A program made the translations under genes and the position numbers. This document shows, in pieces, positions 1-9,486 of a stretch of DNA of 10,000 nt. The notes under the pieces were generated by a model, which saw only the letters and a program-made list of their open reading frames with translations, searched no databases and was not told where the DNA came from. Positions within the stretch are counted from its first letter, which is position 1. Each line of letters opens with the position of its first letter. This stretch comes from Anaerolinea sp. (GTDB lineage: Bacteria; Chloroflexota; Anaerolineae; Anaerolineales; Anaerolineaceae): contig JAIWNK010000069.1 of the NCBI GenBank assembly GCA_020216845.1, forward strand, positions 1 to 10,000, written 5' to 3'.

Positions 1-144
1 AGCTTGCCCCCACTCAACAATCTTCAACTCATTGGTAACCAAAGCCACCACCGTCGGCTGCTGCCACAAAATTTGGTTGCCTTCGGCAATCACGGTGTTT
101 TCAGTCCCCAGGTCTATCCCCAACTCGCGCGAAAAAATCGGCAT
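1..144 (-). CDS. mreB: MreB-type actin-like rod-shape protein, N-terminal 48 residues only (runs off the left edge)
   Basis: MreB is a bacterial actin homologue that polymerises under the inner membrane and guides the cell-wall synthesis machinery in rod-shaped cells. The visible 48 codons encode a short N-terminus (MPIFSRELGIDLGTENT) that matches the family start, including the phosphate-1 nucleotide-binding motif DLGTxNT at residues 11-17. A segment like the usual 'NEPSVVA' strand follows (QQPTVVAL, near residues 28-35). The ATG at 144-142 is preceded by an AAGGA ribosome binding site (complement of 152-156) about 7 bases upstream. It begins 24 bases after the atpC stop with no terminator between them, so co-transcription with atpAGDC is likely (inference). 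The rest of the gene lies outside the window, so an Mbl-like paralogue cannot be excluded. The MreB family assignment itself is fairly secure. Confidence 0.85.
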   Translation of the reverse strand, partial: MPIFSRELGIDLGTENTVIAEGNQILWQQPTVVALVTNELKIVEWGQA

Positions 145-168
145 AGAAGTTTCCTTAAAACAAATTTT

Positions 169-594
169 TCAACGCCCGGAACGAGTGCGACGATAACGCC
201 GCGCCGACTCAAGGCGTAAATTGGAGCGGCGCAAGGCCGCCTGAGCAGTCAGATGGCGATCGGGGTCTGGGCCCAAGTCTTGCTTGAGCAACTCCTCAGC
301 TCGCTGCCTGGCGCGCTCAGCTCGCTCCAGGTCAATTTCTTCCACATTTTCGGCGGCATCCGCAAGCACCGTCACCTGATCGGGTTGCACCTCTGCAATC
401 CCACCCGCGACGGTAAAATACTGCTCCTCCTTCGCCGTACGCACAGTAATCACACCATAGTGTAACACCGTCAGCAAGGGCGCATGGTGTGGCAAAATGC
501 CCATCATGCCTTCCACACCCGGCAAAAGCACCATTTCTACATCCCCCTGATATACGATGCGGTCTTGCGAAACAATCTCACAACGAATCGGCAT
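169..594 (-). CDS. atpC: F1Fo ATP synthase epsilon subunit
   Basis: The epsilon subunit sits on the gamma central stalk of F1 and acts as a coupling element and intrinsic inhibitor of ATP hydrolysis. The 141-residue product has the usual length. Residues 1 to about 84 form the beta-sandwich domain, with the family pattern PGVEGMMGILPHHAPLL near residues 25-41 and the segment FTVAGGIAEVQPDQVTVLAD near residues 60-79. From about residue 88 comes the charged helical C-terminal domain (ERAERARQRAEELLKQ), which ends in an unusually arginine-rich tail. The ATG at 594 lies 14 bases after the atpD stop. AGGA (complement of 599-602) and AAGGA (complement of 606-610, overlapping the atpD stop) can serve as the ribosome binding site. 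It is the fourth gene of atpAGDC, and mreB follows after 24 bases. Identification is firm. Confidence 0.96.
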   Translation of the reverse strand: MPIRCEIVSQDRIVYQGDVEMVLLPGVEGMMGILPHHAPLLTVLHYGVITVRTAKEEQYFTVAGGIAEVQPDQVTVLADAAENVEEIDLERAERARQRAEELLKQDLGPDPDRHLTAQAALRRSNLRLESARRYRRTRSGR

Positions 595-608
595 CCTATC
601 CTGCTTCC

Positions 609-2887
<2,279 letters not shown>

Positions 2888-2899
2888 AGCGCTCCTGTT

Positions 2900-4561
2900 T
2901 CATTTCCAGGTCGAATTAAACGCCTCAATGGCGGTTTTCAATTTCTCTTCTGTTTCTGGCGTAATCTGCTTGCGTGTGGCAATGTCCCGTCCCACTTCTG
3001 GATAAGACACTTCCATATAGCGCAAGAAGCCCAATTGCCAGGCCCGCATCTGTGAAACCGGAATTTCATCCAACAGCCCCTTCACCCCCGCATACAAAAC
3101 CATCACCTGATTTTCCAATGCAATCGGTTCATATTGCGGCTGTTTGAGCAGCTCTTGCAAACGCATGCCCCGATTCAACTGTGCCTGCGTAGCCTTATCC
3201 AAATCGGAACCAAATTGCGCAAAAGCCGCCAGGTCGCGATAAGCTGCCATATCCAGGCGCAAACGACCAGCAACCTGCTTCATCGCCTTGGTCTGCGCCG
3301 CACCGCCCACGCGCGAAACCGAAATACCCACATTAATTGCCGGGCGAATGCCAGCATTGAACAGGTTGTTCTCCAGGTAAATCTGCCCGTCGGTGATGGA
3401 GATGACATTTGTTGGCACATAAGCCGAAACATCGCCCAACAATGTTTCAATGATCGGCAACGCCGTCAGCGAACCACCGCTGCCAGCCAACTTGACCACG
3501 CGACAATCTTGCGCATTCGGCAACGCCTTGAGCGCCTGTTCCGCCTCATGCCGGGAAAGCGGCCCATCATAAACCACGCCATTGATTGAATCGGCACGGC
3601 TCGCTTCTGCACCCGCAAAATCTTTGCTGACAATAACGTACTTCACCGCCATGCGCGATGCCCGCTCCAACAGGCGGGAATGCAAATAGAACACATCCCC
3701 CGGATATGCCTCACGACCCGGCGGACGCCGCATCAGCAAGGAAACCTGCCGATAGGCCCAGGCGTGTTTGGAAAGATCGTCATAGATGACCAATGCATCC
3801 TGACCGTTCTCCATGAATTCTTCGCCAATCGCGCAACCCGCGTAGGGCGCAATATACTGCATCGCCGCCGACTCATCCGCCGCAGCAACCACCACAATCG
3901 TATGCGCCATGGCCCCGTAGCGCTCCAACAAATTCACCGTGCGCGCAATCGCCGCCTTCTTTTGGCCAATGGCCACATAGATACAAATCAGGTCTTTGCC
4001 TTTTTGGTTGATGATGGTATCAATCGCCAAAGCCGTCTTGCCAGTTTGCCGGTCGCCAATGATCAATTCGCGTTGCCCGCGCCCAATCGGAATCATCGCA
4101 TCAATCGCCATGATGCCTGTTTGCACCGGTGTATCCACATCCTGCCGTTCAACCACCCCCGGCGCAATTCGTTCCACCGGACGGTAGCCAGAAGCCTGAA
4201 TGGGCCCACGCCCATCAATCGGCTCACCCAACGCGTTCACCACCCGGCCAATCAGCGCCGGGCCAACCGGCACCGAAGCAATCCGCCCGGTTGTGCGCAC
4301 CGACATACCCTGAACGATTTCACTGTATTCTCCCAAGACAATCACACCTACCTGATCTTCGCGCAGGTTGAAGGCAATCCCCATCACACCATTTTCAAAC
4401 TGCACCAATTCTTGGGCACGCACTCCCTCAAGACCAGAAACCTCTGCAATGCCATCACCTGCCTGCAGCACCGAGCCAATATTTTGCACTTCCAACGTTG
4501 GCTCAAAAGCCGCAATCTTCCCTTGCAAATCGGCTGTCAATTGTTTGACCAGGTCTGTCAT
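2900..4561 (-). CDS. atpA: F1Fo ATP synthase alpha subunit with an internal insertion of about 50 residues
   Basis: Alpha is the non-catalytic nucleotide-binding subunit that alternates with beta in the F1 hexamer. Visible landmarks are the N-terminal [21 protein letters not shown] (24-44), Walker A GDRQTGKT (169-176), Walker B in DALVIYDD (255-262), and the arginine finger in SVSRVGG (Arg417). At 553 residues it exceeds the usual 500-513. The excess falls at one place. Between HSRLLERA, ending at residue 301, and [11 protein letters not shown], beginning at residue 363, there are about 60 residues where Bacillus subtilis alpha (recalled sequence) has about 10. The rest aligns without large gaps. 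The ATG at 4561 follows GGTGGAGG (complement of 4566-4573) by 4 bases. It is the first gene of atpAGDC, has its own promoter (4620-4648), and is not preceded by atpH. Identification is certain. Confidence 0.97.
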   Translation of the reverse strand: MTDLVKQLTADLQGKIAAFEPTLEVQNIGSVLQAGDGIAEVSGLEGVRAQELVQFENGVMGIAFNLREDQVGVIVLGEYSEIVQGMSVRTTGRIASVPVGPALIGRVVNALGEPIDGRGPIQASGYRPVERIAPGVVERQDVDTPVQTGIMAIDAMIPIGRGQRELIIGDRQTGKTALAIDTIINQKGKDLICIYVAIGQKKAAIARTVNLLERYGAMAHTIVVVAAADESAAMQYIAPYAGCAIGEEFMENGQDALVIYDDLSKHAWAYRQVSLLMRRPPGREAYPGDVFYLHSRLLERASRMAVKYVIVSKDFAGAEASRADSINGVVYDGPLSRHEAEQALKALPNAQDCRVVKLAGSGGSLTALPIIETLLGDVSAYVPTNVISITDGQIYLENNLFNAGIRPAINVGISVSRVGGAAQTKAMKQVAGRLRLDMAAYRDLAAFAQFGSDLDKATQAQLNRGMRLQELLKQPQYEPIALENQVMVLYAGVKGLLDEIPVSQMRAWQLGFLRYMEVSYPEVGRDIATRKQITPETEEKLKTAIEAFNSTWK

Positions 4562-4619
4562 TGAACCTCCACCATCATCCGGGTTGTCTCTTTAAAACAA
4601 GATTTCATTTAACGAGTTA

Positions 4620-4648
4620 ATGATACCTGAAAGCACAAGCATTGTCCA
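4620..4648 (-). promoter_or_regulatory. Sigma70-type promoter of the atpAGDC(-mreB) operon
   Basis: In the 114-base gap between the oxidoreductase gene and atpA, the minus strand shows TGGACA (complement of 4643-4648, 5 of 6 matches to TTGACA). After exactly 17 bases comes TATCAT (complement of 4620-4625, 5 of 6 matches to TATAAT). Transcription would start near 4613, leaving a leader of about 50 bases that ends in the atpA ribosome binding site. A 12-base inverted repeat (TTAAC-GA-GTTAA, 4609-4620) covers the expected start site and touches the -10 box, so it could be an operator, though it is short. The match and spacing are good, but no experiment supports it. Confidence 0.65.
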
Positions 4649-4675
4649 GTTCTAAACAGTGCGTGTTTCTACATT

Positions 4676-6382
4676 TCATGTCTCAATTTCATCAAACAGT
4701 CCGTCCAATTCTGCCGCAGGCACGTCAAAAACCGCGCCCGTTGGCGGCAACGCCTCTTCCGTCATCCATTCCGGCAAACGGTCATCGGCCCTGCCCAGAC
4801 CAGCAGCACGGTTAAAGGCCCGTTCCAGGCGCAAGGTTTGCCGCCCCAACACCTGTAAAATATCCGTCCCCACTTGCCAGCCATAGCGCGCGTTGAGCAG
4901 ATCGCGCAACGCCTCGGGCGCAGCCGCAAAGCCAAACCCAGCAAAGATGCACGCTCCCAACGTATCATAACCAGCCATATTGATCTGCGCCGTGCGCGAA
5001 AGCGTCACTTGCCCTTGTGGATTGAGATGATCTACCTTTGCGCGAATGGTCAACCCAGCGGTATGGTCAGCGCCCTGCGGGCTTGTTGCATAGGTGACGC
5101 CCGTTCCCTTAATGGCACGCGGGTCATAAGCCGAAAGCGCCTGCCCCTTCACCGCCGGCACGCGCCGTACGCCCAAAACGCGCCCGGTCAGAGCTGCGCC
5201 GCATCCCAACAAGCGTCCCAAAGGCGTGCCATGCCGCACCTCCTCCAACAACATCAGCGCACGCTCCGCATCGCCGAAATTCAGGAGCCCTGCCTGCGCT
5301 GCCACGCCCAACGCCGCGCCCAAATCAATCGTATCCAGCCCCAAATCATTGGCGACATAGTTTAACCGAGCAATTGCATCCAAATCTGCAATGCCCAAGT
5401 TGCTGCCCATCAACCCAATCGTCTCATATTCCAAGGGCGAGACGATTGTCCGTCCATCTGCACCAGCAAACACATTCGAACTGCGAATGACACACCCCGC
5501 CATACAAGCATGAGAGGGGTCAGCCTCGCCCCCACGTGCCAACAATACCTCTCGTAATTGCTCACCGGCGATCTGCTCAATTTGTTCAAATTGCCCGCGG
5601 CTAAAGCCACACACCGGCAACGCCCCGAACTGATTGCTCAACGTTGCCACACCCGCAGTGCCAAGCTCACGATAAATTTTCGTCTGCGGCTGCGCCAGCA
5701 ACGCCTCAAGAAAGGCTTTTTGCGCCGCCCGATACGCCGTTGCATCCTGCAGCGGCGGTCTGCTGCCTCCCTCGCCGTCAAACACAATCGCCTTAAGCCG
5801 TTTGCTGCCCATCAATGCCCCCAACCCACCCCGAGCGCTGATCCGCGAGGGCACACCATCCTTATCCAGATGAACGATACCCGCCGTCAAGAGGCCCATC
5901 TCTCCCGCCGGGCCAATCAGTGCCAGTGCCACCCGATTGCCATACCGCTGCCGCAAATATGCTGCGCTGTCATACACCCCCAGGCCCAAACAGTCTCCAG
6001 CCGATTCAAAGCGCACCCCCGAAGAACTGATATGCAAGATCTGCCAGTCCATCCCCTGTGCTTGCCCTTCGATGATCAATGCCTTCAGCCCAAGCCCTGC
6101 CAACACCAGGCCAGTTGTCCCACCAGCGTTGCTTTCCTTTACCCCGCCCGTCAGCGGGCTTTTACCGCCGACAGAAATGCGATCACAACTGGAGAGCATA
6201 TGCCCGACCAACAAACCGGGCGCAAAGATGAGTTTGTTCTGCCGCCCCAACGGGTCGCAGGTTGCCGGCACCTCGTCCAGCAAAATCCTGGCAATCAATC
6301 CACGTCCGCCCAGACGCTGCCATTCATCCAGGCAAGGCGTTTTTGTCCACGTCTGATGGCCTACATCTACCCGCACAATCAT
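4676..6382 (-). CDS. Aldehyde:ferredoxin oxidoreductase family protein (tungsten/molybdenum bis-pterin enzyme)
   Basis: This family oxidises aldehydes to carboxylic acids, or runs related reactions in reverse, with ferredoxin as partner. It uses a bis-pyranopterin tungsten or molybdenum centre and a [4Fe-4S] cluster, and is typical of anaerobes. The 568-residue product shows the N-terminal domain motifs RLGGRGL (23-29), KSPLTGGVKESNAGG (74-88) and ARGGLGALMGSKRLKAI (183-199). The C-terminal domain shows PLEYET (316-321) and YDPRAIKG...GADH (419-440), whose Glu and His correspond to active-site residues in Pyrococcus AOR. The cluster region reads HACMAGCVIRSSN: Cys293 and Cys297 are present, the expected third cysteine is Ser301, and the distal Cys478 is present (see findings). 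The ATG at 6382 was chosen because AGGAGG (complement of 6389-6394) lies 6 bases upstream. An in-frame ATG at 6403 would add seven residues but has no such site. The substrate cannot be told from sequence. Confidence 0.92.
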   Translation of the reverse strand: MIVRVDVGHQTWTKTPCLDEWQRLGGRGLIARILLDEVPATCDPLGRQNKLIFAPGLLVGHMLSSCDRISVGGKSPLTGGVKESNAGGTTGLVLAGLGLKALIIEGQAQGMDWQILHISSSGVRFESAGDCLGLGVYDSAAYLRQRYGNRVALALIGPAGEMGLLTAGIVHLDKDGVPSRISARGGLGALMGSKRLKAIVFDGEGGSRPPLQDATAYRAAQKAFLEALLAQPQTKIYRELGTAGVATLSNQFGALPVCGFSRGQFEQIEQIAGEQLREVLLARGGEADPSHACMAGCVIRSSNVFAGADGRTIVSPLEYETIGLMGSNLGIADLDAIARLNYVANDLGLDTIDLGAALGVAAQAGLLNFGDAERALMLLEEVRHGTPLGRLLGCGAALTGRVLGVRRVPAVKGQALSAYDPRAIKGTGVTYATSPQGADHTAGLTIRAKVDHLNPQGQVTLSRTAQINMAGYDTLGACIFAGFGFAAAPEALRDLLNARYGWQVGTDILQVLGRQTLRLERAFNRAAGLGRADDRLPEWMTEEALPPTGAVFDVPAAELDGLFDEIET

Positions 6383-6388
6383 GCTTTT

Positions 6389-6394
6389 CCTCCT
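6389..6394 (-). promoter_or_regulatory. Ribosome binding site that decides the oxidoreductase start
   Basis: On the minus strand this reads AGGAGG, a full Shine-Dalgarno core 6 bases before the ATG at 6382-6380. The alternative upstream ATG at 6403 falls within the T-rich tail of the hairpin at 6404-6442, so 6382 is clearly the better start. Confidence 0.75.
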
Positions 6395-6403
6395 GTTTGG
6401 CAT

Positions 6404-6442
6404 AAATCAAAAGGGGCTGCTCCACTCGTTCAGAACAGCCCC
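6404..6442 (-). terminator. Intrinsic terminator or attenuator between pmbA and the oxidoreductase gene
   Basis: Read on the minus strand, a 7-base-pair GC-rich stem (GGGGCTG/CAGCCCC, 6436-6442 with 6413-6419) can be extended by two pairs past one mismatch. It is followed at once by TTTTGATTT. That is the form of a rho-independent terminator for the upstream tldD-pmbA transcript. Only about 20 bases separate its tail from the start codon of the next gene and no promoter is visible there, so partial read-through or attenuation is possible. Confidence 0.6.
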
Positions 6443-6470
6443 CCTTCTACTTCAGCCGATTAGCACACCG

Positions 6471-7856
6471 CTAATAAGAAGAATTGGAATGTGAAATCTC
6501 CAGCCCATTGACCTGCATGAACATCGGCACAATCACCGCGGTTGGGTTCCGCTCGCCATAGCTGCTGGAAGTGTTATACGGTGCGGTCACACTCGAAACC
6601 CACGCCACCCGCTCGCCAAACAAATCGAGCAAGCTCTGCGTCAGACGCACATTATACGGCACAGCAATGGAGCCATCGCGCTTGAGCAACAGCGCCCCAA
6701 AGCGGGAGCTCGCCGTCACCACCCCTTGTGAAGGGTTAACAATGTTCATGTAATGCAAGAAAGGAATATACAGCACGTCGCGCTCACGCGGCATACGCGC
6801 CAATTCCTCCACCGTTGCAACAGGCACATCCCCGCCCGCCATCACCAGGCTGCGAGCCGGCACCGTATGCCCGGTTGGCTTCATACCGAACTCATCGGCG
6901 TCATCCTGCATCCACATAAAGCCCTGGAAAACGCCTTTTTGCACCAACGGGAAAGGCTGCCGCTCCATACCCATAAAATCAAAGCGGAAGGGGAAGGTTT
7001 CGCGCCGGTTCGGATCATCCACCAGGGTAAATTGCTCCGAGAAGACCTTTTGCCCCACTTGTTCTTCACTCAAAAAGGAAAAGCCACGTTTGTAAGCCCC
7101 GCCACTGAAGCCAATCCAATTCATGGTGGAAAGCAAATCCGCCACAGCAGCCTGCCCGAGCACAATGTCATAGGTGCCCAATGGCAATTGCATCGCCGGC
7201 TGTTCCTTATAGCAGCGCACCAAAAACGCCAATTCGCGCCGCAACGCCTCAGGGTTCAGGTCAGCTTTTTGCTGTGCCGATTGCTCTGCCGTCACCTCCC
7301 ACTTCAGTTGACGATGCGCCAACACCACGCTAATTTGGGCATCCGTTGTCTGAAAATATTGCGTGTGCTCACTCAACGTGTTGATCTGCGCCCAAATATT
7401 GACCCCCGAGGAAAAGATACCCGAAAGCAACAGCTCTTCTTCTTCCAACCCCGCCACAGCCTGATTGAAAAACGCCAAGCGCTCTTCGCTGCTCATCGCG
7501 GCTAGCGCCGGGTCAAAAGCACTCTCATCGGCAAAATCCTGCTTGAATACCGGGATGGTCATATCGTATCCCAACGGCTGAGCGTGATGTGCCATCTCAA
7601 CCGCCAGGTCAATGCCCCGCTTCATCTCATCCAGATCATCCAGACCAGTGATCATGCTATATTCCGCGCGCCGCCGCCCATCATAGGCTTCCACGCCCAG
7701 GCGAATGATGTGTTCATTGGTGTTGAGCGAAACCGCTGAATTGGCAAACCGCATCAACGAGCTATCTTCCTCGTGATAAATCACGCTAACCAAATAGCCC
7801 TTCTCTACCGCGTAAGCACGCAACGTCTGCAAAAGGTGTAAGATGTTGTCTTTCAT
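6471..7856 (-). CDS. pmbA: TldE/PmbA-type subunit of the TldD/TldE metalloprotease
   Basis: In Escherichia coli TldD and TldE (PmbA) form a heterodimeric zinc protease that degrades unfolded peptides. There it removes the microcin B17 leader and destroys the CcdA antitoxin. TldE lacks the zinc site and helps form the substrate chamber. This 461-residue product has the N-terminal PmbA/TldD domain (about 1-95) and the C-terminal domain beginning near LPLGTYDIVLGQAAVADLL (225-243). It also has ASSRFGALLLKRDG (382-395), which resembles the family's C-terminal 'R.ALLI.DG' pattern. No HExxxH motif is present, as expected for the TldE partner. An ATG at 7862 overlaps the tldD stop as ATGA, but GGAG (complement of 7864-7867) sits too close to it. 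The same site is 7 bases from the ATG at 7856, so I chose 7856. The gene is translationally linked to tldD. The native substrate is unknown. Confidence 0.9.
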   Translation of the reverse strand: MKDNILHLLQTLRAYAVEKGYLVSVIYHEEDSSLMRFANSAVSLNTNEHIIRLGVEAYDGRRRAEYSMITGLDDLDEMKRGIDLAVEMAHHAQPLGYDMTIPVFKQDFADESAFDPALAAMSSEERLAFFNQAVAGLEEEELLLSGIFSSGVNIWAQINTLSEHTQYFQTTDAQISVVLAHRQLKWEVTAEQSAQQKADLNPEALRRELAFLVRCYKEQPAMQLPLGTYDIVLGQAAVADLLSTMNWIGFSGGAYKRGFSFLSEEQVGQKVFSEQFTLVDDPNRRETFPFRFDFMGMERQPFPLVQKGVFQGFMWMQDDADEFGMKPTGHTVPARSLVMAGGDVPVATVEELARMPRERDVLYIPFLHYMNIVNPSQGVVTASSRFGALLLKRDGSIAVPYNVRLTQSLLDLFGERVAWVSSVTAPYNTSSSYGERNPTAVIVPMFMQVNGLEISHSNSSY

Positions 7857-7858
7857 GT

Positions 7859-9313
7859 TCATTCTCCAATCCGAACATTGTCAAAGCGACAAACCGGCAC
7901 GCCATGCCCCAGCTGCATAATTTGGTTAGGCTGTCCCTTGCCACAATTATCCACAAATTGCACACTCCAGGTCGAGGCATCACCAACAGCGGAGAGTGAA
8001 TTCCAGAATGGCACAGTCGCACCCTTATACGTCGCATTTTTGACCACGCCCGTCACGCGCCCATCTTCCACCATCCAACCAATTTCAGTGGCAAAGTGGA
8101 ACTGTTCGCGGTTTGAGCCAATAGACCAGCTGCGGTCGCCATCCAAAATAATGCCGCGCTCCGTCGCCTGCACAATATCTTCCAGCGTGCCATCCTGGCC
8201 CGGGTCAATATTGATATTGGTCATTCGTTCAATCGGCACCCGATAGAAGGCCGTCGCACGATTGGCGCCACCACTGCCATTGAAAATCGTCCGATGCGCC
8301 CGCGCATTCGCCTCTTCCACCATCTGCCGGCCGGTAATTGCTCCGACCAAAATACCCCGATCAATCAAAACCGTATTCTGCGTCGGCACCCCATCATCAT
8401 CATAGCCAAAGCTGCCCGGCGAATTGATCAACGTCCCATCCGCCCGAGCTGTCAACTTCTCAGAACCATAGCGCAGCTTGCCGAAATCATCCAGCGTGAC
8501 AAACGAGCCACCAGCAAAGGCCAGCTCATAGCCCAAGATGCGATCGAGCTCCAACGCATGGCCAATCGTCTCATGCGTCTGCAGGAACATGATCCCCGGC
8601 AGCAAAATGACAGAGCGATCTTCTTTGGGGCAGTTTTCCGCAGTCCGCAGCTCATTCAACTCGCGTACAATCCGTTCTGCCTGTTGTGCAAAAAAGTCTG
8701 GATCGAACGATTCCCAGCCGCGCGTTTCGCCGCGCCGGTTCAGCCGAAAGGTGCGCACCTGCATGCCACCTTGTGCATCGCGCCCCGATACACGCAGCCC
8801 ACCAAACACCTCGGTGATGCGCTTCTCAATCTGACTGCCTTCCGAATCAAGAAAGATAATCTGCTTGCGCATCAAATCCATCGAAGCCATGCGCTGCTCC
8901 ACCCCTGCTTGTGCCATCAACTCATCCAGGCGGCTTAAGAAAGCCACTCGCTCGGTCAGCGGCACACCAAATGGATCTACCCGACAGGGGCTTTCAAAAC
9001 TGGCCTGAATGCTATCTTTTTCCGCCAAACGCACAGGAAACGTCACCCGTTCTGCTGCCGCACGCGCATTCTCCAGTGCTTTTTCAAACACCACGGCCAG
9101 GTCACTTGTCTCCGACGAAGCACAAAAGCCCCAAGCACCCTGATACAGCACCCGCACGCCAATACCGCTTTCGCGATTGGTATGGGCACTCTTCAAGTTG
9201 CCATTCCACATCGTCAAGCTACTGGTCTCATCCAAGGGATACCAACGGGCGTCTACATACGTAGCGCCTTTTGCCATAATGCGTTCAATTTGTTGTTGGA
9301 TTTGTTTTTGCAT
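7859..9313 (-). CDS. tldD: TldD-type zinc metalloprotease subunit
   Basis: This is the catalytic partner of the PmbA/TldE subunit encoded next to it. The 484-residue product has a typical length. The zinc-binding motif HETIGH (HExxxH) gives His247, Glu248 and His251. The conserved NCGKGQP segment carries Cys457, matching the third zinc ligand known in E. coli TldD, so the catalytic set looks complete. Other family signatures are GDRSWSIGSNREQFHFATE and YDDDGVPTQNTVLIDRGIL. The longest frame opens at 9343, with another ATG at 9325. I chose the ATG at 9313 because GGAG (complement of 9320-9323) lies 6 bases upstream, while the earlier ATGs have weaker or no sites. The stop overlaps the pmbA frame as ATGA, so the two genes form an operon. 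No leader-peptide or antitoxin substrate gene is seen nearby. Confidence 0.93.
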   Translation of the reverse strand: MQKQIQQQIERIMAKGATYVDARWYPLDETSSLTMWNGNLKSAHTNRESGIGVRVLYQGAWGFCASSETSDLAVVFEKALENARAAAERVTFPVRLAEKDSIQASFESPCRVDPFGVPLTERVAFLSRLDELMAQAGVEQRMASMDLMRKQIIFLDSEGSQIEKRITEVFGGLRVSGRDAQGGMQVRTFRLNRRGETRGWESFDPDFFAQQAERIVRELNELRTAENCPKEDRSVILLPGIMFLQTHETIGHALELDRILGYELAFAGGSFVTLDDFGKLRYGSEKLTARADGTLINSPGSFGYDDDGVPTQNTVLIDRGILVGAITGRQMVEEANARAHRTIFNGSGGANRATAFYRVPIERMTNINIDPGQDGTLEDIVQATERGIILDGDRSWSIGSNREQFHFATEIGWMVEDGRVTGVVKNATYKGATVPFWNSLSAVGDASTWSVQFVDNCGKGQPNQIMQLGHGVPVCRFDNVRIGE

Positions 9314-9358
9314 TGTGCACTCCATGAATTTCCATCTGGTCATTTGTGCCAGAATCTC

Positions 9359-9364
9359 ATTATC
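9359..9364 (-). promoter_or_regulatory. Possible -10 element for tldD-pmbA
   Basis: The minus strand reads GATAAT (5 of 6 matches to TATAAT) about 45 bases before the chosen tldD start. No good -35 hexamer lies 16-18 bases upstream, so this is weak. A 7-base direct repeat (ATCTCAT at 9354-9360 and 9362-9368) overlaps it. The position between a strong hairpin and the gene suits a promoter. Confidence 0.3.
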
Positions 9365-9432
9365 TCATAAAAGAGACTTTTTCATACCGCAATTCATCCC
9401 CTTCGCGATAGTCAATTGTCAGAAGAGCCACG

Positions 9433-9464
9433 CTGGCCCGTCTGAGGATACCCAAACGGGCCAG
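9433..9464 (-). terminator. Strong 3' hairpin after the ABC transporter gene, terminator-like but without a good U-tract
   Basis: A perfect 9-base inverted repeat (CTGGCCCGT/ACGGGCCAG) bounds this site. In the minus-strand RNA the pairing continues inward through two G-U wobbles to give about 14 base pairs closed by a four-base loop. On the plus strand those wobbles become A-C mismatches, so the structure belongs to the minus transcript. It starts 22 bases after the ABC gene stop. The downstream sequence is only moderately U-rich (CGTGGCTCTTCT), so it may protect or help define the 3' end rather than act as a classical intrinsic terminator. Confidence 0.55.
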
Positions 9465-9486
9465 AAAACCAGCTCACAGCGCAAAC

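Noticed and set aside
3680..4564. Plus-strand open frame of 294 codons opposite atpA
   Set aside because: It lies entirely on the complement of the conserved alpha subunit and its composition (many His, Arg, Asn) follows from the codon bias of atpA. No motif seen.
5558..6463. Plus-strand open frame of 301 codons opposite the oxidoreductase gene
   Set aside because: Shadow of the conserved AOR-family gene with low-complexity basic composition and no recognisable domain.
6753..7505. Plus-strand open frame of 250 codons opposite pmbA
   Set aside because: Antisense to a real gene with a tight overlap to tldD; His/Gln/Arg-rich product with no family resemblance.
9314..9343. Ten-residue N-terminal extension of tldD
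   Set aside because: The ATGs at 9343 and 9325 lack a good ribosome binding site, while the ATG at 9313 has GGAG at ideal spacing.
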